In this document: piece by piece, positions 1 through 11,260 of the stretch | Layout of the letters: each line of letters opens with the position of its first letter | Position numbering within the stretch: the stretch's first letter is position 1 | DNA from: Diogma glabrata | Taxonomy: Eukaryota; Arthropoda; Insecta; Diptera; Cylindrotomidae | Direction: 5' to 3' | Assembly: GCA_963693315.1 (NCBI GenBank) | Contig: OY856186.1 | Coordinates: 235,643,135-235,707,134, forward strand | Length of the DNA: 64,000 nucleotides | Program-made: the position numbers and the translations under genes | The notes under the pieces: generated by a model | The model's input: the letters and a program-made list of their open reading frames with translations, nothing else | What the model was told of the DNA's origin: nothing | Databases searched by the model: none

Positions 1-329
1 CAAATCTAACTACTCTTCAAACCTCTTCCATTCCATGGAATTTTTGATGTGAAACATCTATAGGCGCGCCGTAAAAGAAAAAACAAATGATTTGCCGTTA
101 CGAAAAACGGTATAACAATTTTGTGCCATCACGCATAATGAAAAATAATAAATGTTTTGTACAGTAGGTCATATTTTCTCTAGAACAAATTTTTTTTTAA
201 AGAATGGGCCTTTCCACACTTTTATGCATTGCAACACACCACTTCTTCATTCCTTACCTCTTTCCTGATAAACTACCTATAAACTAAATTGTAGTTTGGA
301 AACCGACTTGAAAACACTTGGAATCCGAC
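1..329. other. no gene seen
   Basis: AT-rich sequence with no convincing reading frame. Nothing here resembles the missing N-terminal exons of the MFSD6-like gene at 1550-3597. Confidence 0.5.
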
Positions 330-760
330 TTTCCAAGTGTGAGACGCGGGGTTTTACCGGGTAAAGCCTCTCTCTTGCTTCGTAATCCTGTTGTATTCCT
401 GCGGTACCATTAATTAATTTATTCTTTCGCCGGACAGGGTTGAGTGTAGTGCTCTCTCGTTATTATAATGCTGTGTTGTCGTGGTTTTGCTGCATAGTGT
501 TGAGCATGGCTTCTCTTCTTTCGTCTCGGCTAAGTCGTTTCATCATACTTGTGATGATCTAATTCCCTATGTCCCAGTGGTCTTTTGAGATCAGCATAAA
601 TTGCACGAGGCTATGTGGAGTGATTGATTTTCCCATATGTTGCTCAATAAGTCTTCGTGTGTTTGCAATCCTTCCGCATTCGATTTGCACGTGCTCTGCG
701 TTCTCGACCTTTTCCTCACAATAAAGACTGTTTGAATCCATTACGCTCTTTTACTTGTTT
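330..760 (-). pseudogene. R1/LOA-type LINE 3' end fragment
   Basis: On the - strand, 741 down to 559 reads a peptide with the pattern LYC(x9)AEH(x4)C followed by GKSITPHSLVQFML and KDHWD. This resembles the C-terminal zinc-binding end of R1/LOA-clade LINE polyproteins. After one stop codon, the sequence to about 450 still reads in the style of the family's extreme C terminus (MKRLSRDERR). The rest to 330 is probably 3' UTR. Only the 3' end survives, as in a 5'-truncated LINE insertion. It lies upstream of the first MFSD6-like exon seen, perhaps within one of that gene's introns. The clade name is an inference from motif style. Confidence 0.55.
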
Positions 761-839
761 AAGTGCTCACGTAAACATACATGGCCTGTGATTTGTGAAC
801 ATCTGTGTCAAAAATAGTGTAAACTTTTATGTTTCATGT

Positions 840-1240
840 TCTTTTATGTTTATTTTATTTAAAATATGTTGTGTAGCAGGAACTACAATTTGTGTCACAA
901 CACCAAATAAAAACCTTCTTAAAGCAAGGTCCAACAACAACATGCGTTCTAACTTCTAAGGTGTTGATGGACGCATACCTTTTTTTGTTTATTTTATTAA
1001 AGTTGTCTTTTAAAGAATGGATGACTATAAAATCCTATCACATATAAAATATGACATGATAGGATAAAGGAAATAAAAATAAAATAAATGGGTACAAAAC
1101 AAACATTTTAGCAAATTTTGGCTTGAACACTTCACTGTTATTGCCTCACTGCTATTCACTGCCAGTGGTATGTGATATCTCATGTTAAGTCGTACGCCAA
1201 AATCAGGGTCTGGAGTACAGGTAGTTGTCACATTCTGTCT
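840..1240 (-). repeat. dispersed repeat: LINE 3' UTR plus adjoining block, copy 1
   Basis: The part 860-1000 is, in reverse, the same kind of sequence as the 3' UTR behind the LINE reverse transcriptase at 59600-59730 (shared pieces: the GTTGTTG run and TGTGACA...TTGTAATTCCTAC). The following part, 1010-1240, matches 61640-62092 in the same orientation, including the shared core CCAGTGGTATGTGATATCTC at about 1161. Two flanking segments are thus shared in the same order with 61495-62092, so this is one repeat family and not a chance overlap. No coding potential is seen. Confidence 0.6.
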
Positions 1241-1549
1241 TTAAGGCCGATAGCACACATACGATAATAAATATATATCAAGAGTAAAAAGTAATTTCAG
1301 CTAGTTTGAACCTAGGAAGACAGGACGCTAACGATTTTGCGTTCATCGAAGAACTGTGGGCAAAATAATAAAAGGTCTATCGACAAACATACATACAATA
1401 CAATATTGTTGTCTGTTGCATACGCTATATAACAACACTGACATTACATCCGCTATATAACAACACCAATATCCCAGGAAACCATAGCTTAATTAACCAA
1501 ACCTCATCGTTGAAAATTAATTTTGAAAGATTATTCTTTTTATTTTCAG
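1241..1549. other. non-coding stretch before the first exon seen
   Basis: Holds a short direct repeat, CGCTATATAACAACAC (about 1421 and 1450), and ends in a splice acceptor (TTTTCAG, 1543-1549). It is probably intron sequence of the first MFSD6-like gene. Confidence 0.45.
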
Positions 1550-3597
1550 CTCTTAACAGCGCTAACTTTTCTTTCAATTAAGTTTATACCATCTATTCCA
1601 CAATCTTCACCGGTAACGGTACACTGTGATAATGGAATCGCAAATTTTCAAAAATGTCCTGATAGTGAATCTTACAACGATTGTCTTGTCGAACAAACAC
1701 AAAGTACTGAATCAGATTCGAGTGTGAATTGCAAGGTATAATGGAACCGTGATTTGTCTTAAAAAAACTAAGTTTATTGTTTCTAATTTTCAGTTTGATT
1801 GTGATATTCAACCCTGGATGGTGAATTCTTCACTCACCTCAGACAAAAATATAGAATTTAACGCTCTTGTTAAACTTAGTTCCATGAAAATTTACAATGG
1901 TTGCCTTTACTTTGGTTTTCAAAATAGTAAAGTTGATAACGGTTAATTTTTAAAGCTATTTCATGTGTTAATTTATAATTTGAAATATTTTAGATTCTCT
2001 AGCTTCCCTCCACTGTCCACAGGAAAATATGTTCAATAATTCTTTTGTAACAAAATGCGAAGCAGTTTGTGATAATCCTGCAATAACAGAATTAATTATT
2101 ACCAGTAAAATTCAAAACAGTGAGGTAGCCATTCGAAAAATCAGTCACAATTCCAAAAATTAAATATGATTTTTTTTAATTCCAGGTCACTGGTTTATAT
2201 CAATTTTGGTTGTTGCTTTTATTTTTAGTTTTGAGTTGGATAAGCATGGCTGTTGTTGTGAGTGTTGGTGATGCAATTTGTTTTGAAATGTTGAACAATA
2301 ATCATCATTTATATGGTAATCAACGGCTATGGGGTTCTATTGGTGGAGGAATATTCTCAATTTCAGCTGGATTTTTAATAGACATAATTTCTAAAGGGCA
2401 AATAACAAAGGATTACTCAATTATTTTTTATAATTTGTTGGCTCTAATGATATTGGATATGTCAGTTTCGTTGAAGTTAGATGTACGATATACAGATTTT
2501 ATAAAAAAAGGAAATTATTTATTATATGATTTTAGCACATTCAAACCAAATTGTCCCAGAATATATTAAAAGATGTTAGTAAAATATTTTCTTCGTTGCG
2601 AATTGTTATATTTTTTGTATGGTGCGTTGGGGTTGGACTCTTTACAGCAATAGTATGGAATTTTTTATTTTGGCATCTGGAAACATTAGCTAGTGAACAA
2701 GAAGGGTATAATTTTAAAAATCTATTAAATTTATCTTCTTAAATTATTTAATATTGCTGTTGTTTAAATATCGATTCAATTTCAGTTGCGGTCAAATGGT
2801 ATCGATGAAAACTTTACAAGGTATTGCAATGGGTATACAGGGACTTGGAGGTGAATTTCCATTTTTTTTTTTATCTGGTTGGTTGTTAAAAAAAATTGGA
2901 CACATCAATGCAATGAATTTAGTATTATTTGGTTTTGGCATAAGATTTTTGTTGTATTCGATTTTATCGAATCCATGGTGGGTATTACCAATCGAGTTTT
3001 TAAATGGAATTACGTTCGGAATATTTCATGCAACAATGACATCGTATGCAAGTATTGTTGCTCCACCTGGAACAGAAGCAACATTACAAGTATGAAATTA
3101 AAATGAAAACACATATCCATATTTATTAAACTGCCCTATTTCTAGGGAATGGTTGGAGCAGTATTTGAAGGGGTGGGTGTAGCTATAGGTAGCTTAGTTG
3201 GTGGAATTTTAATTGATAGAATAGGTGGTAGTATAACATTCCGGATTTATGGTTTTGTCGCAATTGTATGCTGCATTATACATTTTGTAATACAAAAACT
3301 AATGGAAAGAAAAGAAGGTAAGATTAATTTGGAAGTAATGATAGGGGAGAAAAAATTAAGATCAAAATTATTATTAAATTTTTTTAAAACTTACGACACT
3401 TGTTAATTAATCGTAGTTAGATCAAAAAATTTTGCATACGTGTATTTTAAGCTACCTGTTTATAGTTTTAGCTCAGAGTATTATAATAGAGAGATAATTT
3501 CCTACCTAAATATGTGTCATTTTTGTAATTAACTAATATTTCAGCTTTAAAGAAAATAACAAATCCAACTGTGAATCAAGCTCACGAATATGAATAG
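1550..3597 (+). CDS. MFSD6-like major facilitator transporter, copy 1 (5' end outside the window)
   Basis: Eight exons joined by GT-AG introns: 1550-1735, 1794-1941, 1994-2124, 2186-2482, 2536-2705, 2786-3089, 3146-3317, 3545-3597. They give 486 codons plus TAG with no internal stop. The family call rests on stretches typical of MFSD6-like proteins, such as YGNQRLWGSIGGG, RFLLYSIL(x)NPWWVLPIE and MTSYASIVAPPGTEATLQ. These are multi-pass membrane proteins of the MFS; the substrate is unknown. Compared with the second copy at 39032-41631, it lacks the first two exons (about 80 residues, first transmembrane helices), which should lie before position 1. Exon lengths of 186, 170, 304 and 172 are identical in both copies. 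The 297-bp exon corresponds to two exons (109+188) in copy 2. A pseudogene lacking its N terminus is the alternative; the clean frame and splice sites argue for a working gene. Confidence 0.85.
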
Positions 3598-3698
3598 CAT
3601 AAAACGTAATATGACAAGTCTTGCTCTTGCTAATGCGTTGTAAGTTAACATTTAATGTTAATTATAAGGACATACGTCATGTAACATGTTTTGTATAT

Positions 3699-4253
3699 TG
3701 TCACGTTTTTATACTTTTCTCGAATTAGCCTAACTATCAATTCGTTAAACGTAAGCCCCAAATCTTCTGAATTAGATCACAGTAAGCAAAAACACCAGTA
3801 GCAAAATGTTGAGTCAAGTGTTGGGATCATCATCATTTTTATTTACATAATTTTATGTTCACGATATAGTTTTTTGTTTTAATTAAATTTATTATCTAAT
3901 TTAATTAATTTTCTTTGTTTGCACTGTCGCAGTCTAACTTATATTATCTTTCGTTCAGCAAAATGAATTCCTTAAATACAATTTTACTTAAGTTTTCGAT
4001 TATTCGAGGTCAATTTCCTTACAAAGAAAACTCGAGAAATTCTGAGAATAGTTGACGTCATTATTTTGTATTTATTTTATCTGTTTTGTGTAAATGTTTT
4101 TGTTTTGTTCACCTTTTTCTTCGAAACATTATCACATGTTGATGACATTGATTTAATTGATTTTAGTTTTGTTATTGAGATATTGAATAGAGTGAATTGA
4201 TGTTGAATACAATTTTGTTTTGGATTTTGTTGCGTTTATGTAGAATCGCAACA
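3699..4253 (-). mobile_element. solo LTR, diverged, same family as the element at 24489-28309
   Basis: Begins TGTCACG and ends CGCAACA, flanked by a 4-bp direct repeat ATAT (3695-3698 and 4254-4257). In reverse orientation it can be aligned in patches with the LTRs at 24489-25196 and 27603-28309 and with 21101-21840. Shared blocks include CTCGAATTAG(G)CCTAA..TCAATTCG and CAGTAAGCAAAAACACCAG. No internal retroelement sequence is present, as expected after LTR-LTR recombination. It begins 101 bp after the stop codon of the first MFSD6-like gene, so it could affect that gene's 3' end. Confidence 0.6.
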
Positions 4254-4299
4254 ATATGATAGGATTTATTGATTAGCAAGAAATACAAAGAAAATGCTC

Positions 4300-4410
4300 C
4301 GTCACCCACACCTCAGAACGCATGTTGTTGTAAAACGCAAGACTTCACAGATTCTTACGTATTGTGACACATATTGTAATTTCTATTATACTTTTTATTA
4401 AACAAAATTG
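4300..4410 (+). repeat. LINE 3' UTR remnant
   Basis: Contains CACCTCAGAACGCATGTTGTTG followed by TGTGACACATATTGTAATTTC and an A/T-rich tail. It is similar to the 3' UTR at 59610-59725 and to the reversed copies at 860-1000 and 61495-61625. Only the terminal part of the LINE is present. Confidence 0.5.
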
Positions 4411-5212
4411 CAAAATAAACGATGCAAATCTTTAGTTTAACTAAATTTACCTGTTCTTTATCCATTCGACAAAAAGAACAGTTAGAATAAAATATCGATC
4501 AATGCAATAAGCGGACAACATTTTTGTCAGTATGTACTGCCTATTTCTCAGATAAATTTGTGTTAAATATTAAAATTTAATTTAATTACATATATAGCTC
4601 AATGTTTCCACTATAAAAGTAATTTTGTTAATTTGACGAAATAATACTTTTATTATTTTATAAAACCTAACTTAATTTATAATGTACTGTATTTTATATA
4701 TGAATACTGATATTTTAATAAATATTGATTACCAATCATACAATTTATAATATGTACATAAATTTATAATAATTTACGACCATACTAGAGATTGTCACTT
4801 ATGATACAGATTTTCTAGTATAATCCAGAACGACTTTAGTCTTGTTTATTTATTATGTTCGAACCACCTCCTAGGACAGGCAGCTCATGAAATAAATTTT
4901 TTCTACTTCAAGCTACGAAAATGTCATTTTAATATATAGTAAAACCTATGTGAAAGGGAAACTTTTTCTAAGTAGTGACTGAAAATGTTTTCAGTCACTA
5001 GGACTGAAAGTAAATAGGTTTCGGTGGTCGCCTACAGGTGGTGGTTATGTAAAGGATTAAATATTTGATTATATTTGAGATTATTTGAGATTGAATTTGA
5101 TTTACTGTTTCTGTTGTTGTTTCGGTTGCTGTGTTTAATTCTGTCAATATCGCAGTATTTTGAAGGGATTGAATATTTTGATCGAATCGAATCGAAACTA
5201 ATCATTATATCA
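4411..5212. other. no gene seen; one perfect small palindrome
   Basis: AT-rich with no reading frame of interest. At 4974-5000 the sequence AGTGACTGAAAA and its reverse complement are separated by a few bases, giving a stable hairpin. Confidence 0.45.
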
Positions 5213-5220
5213 ATTGAGTG

Positions 5221-7005
5221 TAGGGTTACCATATCTAGATCTACCAGAAAGAGTATTTTGTCGAGAAAATAAGTTCAAAAAAGAGTACAAAAGAGTACAC
5301 ATTTAAAACGACCACTTTATTAAAATAATAAATTAAATTCAATAAAAAATCAAAAAATTGTATTGGTTAATTTCATCATCCATTGAAATATTTTAAGCTC
5401 GGCCATAGAAGAGGTCCACATTTCCAGGTAGTCAATGCCACGCTGATAAACTTGAATTATTTCGCCTTTCAAACAAGAACTCTTCTGTTGTTCGATATTT
5501 TTTCGAATGATTTCATTAACTTTCAATGGAATAAACTCACCATAACTCACTCACTCATAGTAGAATTACAACTGGAGTCTGCTTTTGCGACAGGAAGTAC
5601 GACTTCAATGCTGGATATAATTGAAGAATTCAGTTTACCGACGGAAACAAAGATAACCATCGAGTTTTTAAATGACACAAAAGCTTTTTATATTCTATAT
5701 CGACAAAATTACAAAATCCTTTTAACGCATCTGTCCTGATGGTATATATGTAAAAATAGTTATAAATTTTTACTGCTATGGAATCCACATCAATTGGTAG
5801 CCCGTCTAGAGCATGTTGGACGCAATTATTTAAAATATGCGCTGGACGTCCTACCCCAATTAAATCACGACTTAATTCTGATTTTAATCGATAAAATACA
5901 TTGTTTTCTCCTCTCCTCTCAATTCCACCAAAATTCGTATTGCAATTATCCCCGGTAAAGGCGATACACTTTGCAATGATTAATTGGCAAATTGTTACAG
6001 ATTTTTCATCAGGCACTGAGGTTAAATTTATTAGGATATGCTGAATTCCCAATTCAGTGTCAAAATATTGTACCAACACGGGAAATACTTTAGTGGCGCC
6101 ATGATTTGAGCCATCCGTACAAACACCTACATATGCGATTTTTAAACTGTCAATGCGTTCCATTGCTCTGCTTAAAGAATTAGGAGCGTTATTCACTATT
6201 GCTTCTGTTTTGGTCCTGGCAGAAGAAATTTTAGAAGCAGTTTCCGAACCACTGAAATAAACGCCTATATAATTTTGTGGAACAGTCGGATGATTTGTAG
6301 CTTTGATGGTGTTTTACAATATGAAATGCTAAAGTTGCTTCCAGCGCTAGTACTTTAACTTCTACTTCATTTTGCCGAATAAAAATCTGGTCAATTTTTC
6401 TGGAAGAACTTGTGGATTGTATGCGACTTTTGTGCTTATTGGATGCCAGATGCTGATCTAAATCGGATTTTCCTTTATTTGCAATCAGTACATTTGTTCC
6501 ACAAACTTCGCAAAAAGCCTCAAAATCTGATTTGGTACGTTTAAACATGTGGTATTTAGTCTCCAGTTCGTCATTATATTTGCACTTTCGGCGCGACATT
6601 ATTGTGGTCGTTAGGTTAGCTGTTTTTTATTAAAAGGAAATAAAATAAGATTGTTTAAGTAAAACACTACAAACCTCACAATGACACTTTCTTATTATTA
6701 GTATGTTTTTTTAAATTTTAAAGTTTTAACACAAAGTTGTGTAAATTTTAAACAAATTTAACAGGTAGAATAATTAACCAAAAATTATTGAACGCGGTAT
6801 AGCACAACACTTCATTACTAAAGGAATCCCCGTTTGAAATGAGAATGTTTTTCTTTTCTTTTGTGTTCGTAAAAATTTTTAGTGAAATATTGAATTATTA
6901 TGAAAAAGAGTACTTTTGATGTAATTTTAAAAAAAGAGAGAGTACAATTTTTTTAGACTCTAAAAGAGTACTTGTACTCGTAAAAGAGTACGGTTGGTAA
7001 CCCTA
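5221..7005 (-). mobile_element. hAT transposon with exact ends
   Basis: Terminal inverted repeats TAGGGTTACCA (5221-5231) and TGGTAACCCTA (6995-7005) are flanked by a perfect 8-bp target-site duplication ATTGAGTG (5213-5220 and 7006-7013), the hallmark length for hAT. Close inside both ends lie several copies of AAAAGAGTAC, a likely transposase-binding subterminal motif. The element is 1785 bp. It encodes a broken transposase on the - strand. Confidence 0.92.
5350..6599 (-). pseudogene. hAT-type transposase, broken into frames
   Basis: Reading starts at ATG 6599 on the - strand. The N-terminal 122 codons hold a zinc finger of BED/C2H2 type: CEVCGT, then H and H spaced by five residues (SDLDQHLASNKH). 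After a frame change, 6196-5630 reads a core region typical of insect hAT transposases (CTDGSNHG, FTGDNCNTNFGG, GRPAHILNNCVQHALD, KTRWLSL). A third piece, 5550-5350, may be near the C terminus. With frame shifts at about 6200 and 5630 and only some 420 codons left, it should make no active protein. Whether it is a recent decay product or a non-autonomous derivative cannot be told here. Confidence 0.85.
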
Positions 7006-7360
7006 ATTGAGTGTAATTAATTAATTAAACTAATAATGAGTGTTTTTTTTCTATATCGGAGAAATAGGAGTGATAAAATAAAATTTGTATCAGATATATC
7101 GTATAATTTTTCCTCCGATATTAACTGTCAGATATAAAATATATTCTCTGAGTTCTTTCCGCCAAAAAAAACATAAAAAAAAATTTATTAAATAAATAAA
7201 TAAATTTTATTAAAAAATTTATTTTTATTTGTTTTTAATTGAAACTTTACCTACAATTTTTTAAATCTATACTTTAAACGATGACAGTCGGTAAAAAAAT
7301 ATCTGTAATATCTGTGAAAGTTTTTAGAGAAAATATATGAACTATTTTCATTATTCATAT

Positions 7361-7635
7361 TGTCAAATTCATCTACTAAAAACTTACAAAACGACATATC
7401 TAAATTTGACTGTGTAAAAAATAGACAAGATTGTATTTATATATGTATAGCATTTTTACCAGTGTAAAATAATGTTATTATTGTGTTCACCTGTTATTAT
7501 TCCTTCTGTAGGCGAACACAATAATAACATTATTTTACACTGGTAACAATGCTATATATAAATACAATCTTGTTTATTTTTTACACAGTCAAATTTAGAT
7601 ATTTCGTTTTGTAAGTTTTTAGCAGATGAATTTGT
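7361..7635. repeat. large near-perfect inverted repeat (hairpin)
   Basis: The arms 7361-7488 and 7514-7635 are reverse complements with few mismatches, separated by a loop of about 25 bp. A shared piece is GTGTAAAATAATGTTATTAT. Structure of this kind suggests a foldback or snap-back MITE. No clear target-site duplication was found. Confidence 0.8.
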
Positions 7636-8605
7636 AAATATTATGATGTATATTTACAAGCGTAGAAAAAATAACGTTTTCTACGCGTGATAAAAACGTT
7701 TTTGCGTTCCTGAACTTATTCCACTCGATGCTATCGCGTCTCGTGGACAAACCGTTCAGTCACGCAAAAAGAGAAGTTTTCACCACTTGTATAAAAATCT
7801 ACTATTTTGTCCACTAAATCATAATGAAATAATAATCCAATGTAAAATTGTCATAACAACTATTGTCATGAAAAACCAATCACATTTCAACAAATACAAA
7901 ACTTACGTATAACAAGCAAAACTAGCACAGAATACTTTTATCTTCTTGCTACACTCGTGTTTTAAACTGAAAGATAAGACAATATGTATTCCATTTGTGT
8001 TATTTTTCTTCAATGGCGTTTGAGGTATTCTTGGGTCACGAGACCGATACTCCATTCCTTATGTTGTTTTTGAAGAATGAGTAAATGAATACAAATTAAA
8101 ATCTTTTTTAAATTTCGGAAACGGTAAGAAGTTGGAATAAAGCTTGTAAAAAAACTCAGTAACAAATTTTGGTTAAGTCTAATTCTTAAAAATTGAAAAA
8201 CATATTTTTTATTTTATTTTTGTAGAACTAGCAGCAGCCAAAACTTCAAAACCAAAAAAATCATGTCTTATGTTTAATGAGAACCAAGATGATTATCGAA
8301 AATCCAGTGCAATTACTTAATTTATAAAAGATGTTTTATTTTTACTTTTCGTAGTTCCTATTAAATTTTCTGTATTATTTATAGTTTACACTCTTATCTG
8401 TACTTTTATTTAAAAAATGTTCTGTATTTTTTATTATAAATAAATAAAATAGGTTTTTAAGAAAAATTTAATTGCGGAGGAATGTGTTTTATGTGAAAAA
8501 CAGTTTTAAAATGCCGCTCGAAAATCATTGGCTGGTATAATCTTTTAATTAAACACACATTAAACAAGTTTTATTATGACAATCTACTAATTTTGTTTGA
8601 ACCAG
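7636..8605. other. no gene seen
   Basis: AT-rich. About 8222-8275 (ACTAGCAGCAGCCAAAACTT and on) is shared with 20320-20375, so part of it is a dispersed repeat. Confidence 0.45.
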
Positions 8606-9102
8606 GGGTACGTTCCGAAACTTTACTATAGTTAAATAATTTCTGAACGACGATCATTAAGTAAAATATTAAATACACAAATACTAATACAATCTGTTAA
8701 AATCGTATGTCAGAATAATTCTTTCATAAAATGTTTCAATTGAATAAAATTAAAACCGAAAAAATTAAAAACTAAGATAGAAATTACAAACCATATTGTT
8801 ATAGAAAACTTGCATTTCATTCAGAATTTGAAAAATATATATGTTGCAATTTCAAAATAAATTGAACTGTCAATTTGAAATCGTTAAATTTTAAATAATG
8901 CTTATGTATATGTGTATTTAATTTTTAACTCTACTCGAGAGCACATTTAATTTTTTAATAAATGTGGGCGGGGCGTAGTGTGTTTCTGAACGCAAACATC
9001 TGTCAAATAGTTAAATATTAACTTTACTATTTCGTTTCTGAACGACCGTATTTAAATATTATTTAAATATAGTTAACTATAGTAAAGTTTCGGAACGTAC
9101 CC
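8606..9102. mobile_element. PIF/Harbinger-like MITE
   Basis: Perfect 30-bp terminal inverted repeats beginning GGGTACGTTCCGAAACTTTA, flanked by the trinucleotide CAG on both sides (8603-8605 and 9103-9105). Harbinger elements make 3-bp duplications (often TWA or CWG) and commonly begin with G-rich ends. The 497-bp body has no open frame, so it is non-autonomous. TTTCTGAAC is repeated inside near both ends. Confidence 0.85.
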
Positions 9103-9269
9103 CAGGTAGGTAGTAAATCATTTTGAGTTGAAAGAAAACATGTAAAAATTTTAACGTTGATAAATATTTATCACAAATGTTTTATTTTGAAAAATAATAA
9201 AATTATCGGACATTATTGAAAAGCAGATTTCTCAATGATAAATTAAAAAAACATAGAATGTTTTATTGA

Positions 9270-9342
9270 ATATATAAATTTAAAGACACACGTAGTGTGT
9301 TTGCTATACTCAACAAGACGTGTGTCTTTCAATATTTATATA
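9270..9342. repeat. short hairpin
   Basis: TAAAGACACACG and CGTGTGTCTTTC pair across a 26-nt loop, and the stem extends imperfectly into the flanking TATATAAAT. It could be a stem-loop transcript or just a small palindrome. Confidence 0.4.
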
Positions 9343-9535
9343 GTTCCGGCAAATACAAATATCACAGTCAACACACGTTGACTAAATTTTAATATAAATT
9401 TAAACTACCAAAGCATATAAAGTGAGTATACTTTACCTGTAATCTTTAGAATTCAAGAATTTTTGCAATTCTGCTAAACTTATTAATTAAAGACAAATCA
9501 AGCGACTGCAAATCGGGAGGTACTTCAAACTTGAT

Positions 9536-10600
9536 GTGCAAAATCCGTTCCAACTTAGCAGGAAGACGTCAAGATCTCCTGAAAGAGAAAGAAGCAATAT
9601 TTGTCTAAATATAAACACAAAAGAAGTAGAAATTGAAAGTGAAGAACGTCAACAAGACTATGCAGAAAGAGAAGGACTCAGGCATCTAGAAAAAGAAAAT
9701 CTGGAGCTCAAGAAAAAACTAAGCAAAATAGAGGAGATAACATCAAAGCTAAGCAATGAAATTGCTTCCTTAAAAAAAGAAAATCAAGACCTGAGAATGA
9801 ATCGAGAAGCAAGTGAATCGGAAATGACTGATAATCTAAATATCGGCAAAGATATCAGAAGACGTTTGTTCGTCTCGTCATTTGAGTATCTAACAGTTGA
9901 AGAGGAATTGGAAAGAGAAACATATTGGATACCGAAAAATATTAGGCCAAGTAAGAAAAGTAAAAAGAGAAAAGCTGGAGTTTCCCCTGAGTATGTGCCA
10001 TCATAGTGCTAGTCAACCGCAAGATGCACATGCAATTGAAAGACAAAGTTATTCAAACAAAATAAACGAAAAAGAAAAAGCCACCGCCAGTAACTGTAAC
10101 GGGTTTTTCAAGTCATGCGGAAATTCAAACCATAATGAAAATGGTAACGGATAAAGAGTACAAAATTACTGCTCTTAACAATGATGTCTGGAAGATCAAC
10201 ACATCAAACTCTGATGCATACAGAAATTTAACAAATTATTGACAAATACCAATTGGTGACATATGAAAACAAAAGCAAACACCCAATCAAGGTAATGGCA
10301 AGAGGACTACATCCCACTTGTTTGGCCAACGATATAATTAAAAATCTGACACGTAAAGGTCTTAAAATCTTAGATGCTGTTAACATCATCAAAAAGGAAA
10401 GAAAAACCAACGAAAATGGATCCAAAACTATCCATAAAAGAGGACTTACTCTTTTTATGTTAACATTCGAACAAAATGAAAATATGCAAGAAATTTATAA
10501 TATAAAGGTGATGCTCAGTATGAGATTAAATGAACCTTTAAAGAAAAACTCTATGAGAATACCACAATGCAAGAGGATCAGCAATACTAGTCAGAGATAA
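9536..10600 (+). pseudogene. Jockey-type LINE ORF1 (gag) remnant with PRE_C2HC-like region
   Basis: The first part (9536-10006) reads 156 codons with a heptad-rich coiled coil at about residues 40-95 (KENLELKKKLSKIEE...). After frame changes, 10080-10230 reads PPPVTVTGFSS and ITALNNDVWKINTSNSDAYR. Then 10253-10600 reads YENKSKHPIKVMARGLHPT and KGLKILDAVNI. These are typical of the PRE_C2HC domain of Jockey-clade ORF1 proteins, which bind the element RNA. At least two frameshifts are present and no zinc knuckles were recognised downstream. It is cut short just before the RTE-type element. Confidence 0.7.
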
Positions 10601-11055
10601 CATAAAGCAAAATGAAGGTATTAAAATCGAAGAAGTAATGCAGGTCACGTCGATAACAGTTATTACTAAAACTAAAAACCTTGTTACCGCTATATTCAAT
10701 TTCGATGTTCCCATTTTTATGATAAATACGAGAATCTTGCTAGGTAGAGGACGATTGGTAATTAAGAGGTTAATGAGTTGTCATCGACCATTAAGTTTGT
10801 AAAAAAAACAAATAAAATAAAAAGAGAAAATTTTAATTTTTGTTGGCATGTTAATGTTAGAAAAATTTCAGTGTTTAATTTATTATTTGCAATTGAAAAA
10901 AAACAAAAATCCGAAATTCTACGTCCACGCCGTGCTACCTGGGTAACGCTAACAGAATTAGGTTGGTGTAGTTGAGAGGGGCAGAGTAAATACTGCTTAT
11001 ACTCAATGATTCTGCACCATGGCGAGTCATTAGCGCCATAAAACCAATGCAACTC

Positions 11056-11218
11056 AAGCGTCTTCTCCATGTTAGGGGCGGCTTGGAGCGGGCGTCTGTC
11101 TTGGATCAAGCGGCTCGCTATATAAATGTGTAAAAAGCGTCTGTTTTCCATGTTAGGGGCGGCTTGCAGCGGGCGTCTGGCTTGGATCAAGCGGCTCGGT
11201 ATATAAACGTGTAAAAAG
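11056..11218 (+). promoter_or_regulatory. two tandem 79-bp units, each with a TATA-like box
   Basis: Two copies (11056-11134 and 11135 to about 11218) share blocks such as CCATGTTAGGGGCGGCTTG and CTTGGATCAAGCGGCTCG. Each ends in TATATAAA (11119-11126 and 11200-11207). GC-rich repeats in a very AT-rich setting, just before the endonuclease frame, look like repeated 5' promoter monomers of the LINE. Confidence 0.6.
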
Positions 11219-11260
11219 GTTGTTTCTGTACACTGGCCTCAGAATATCTCGGATTCATTA

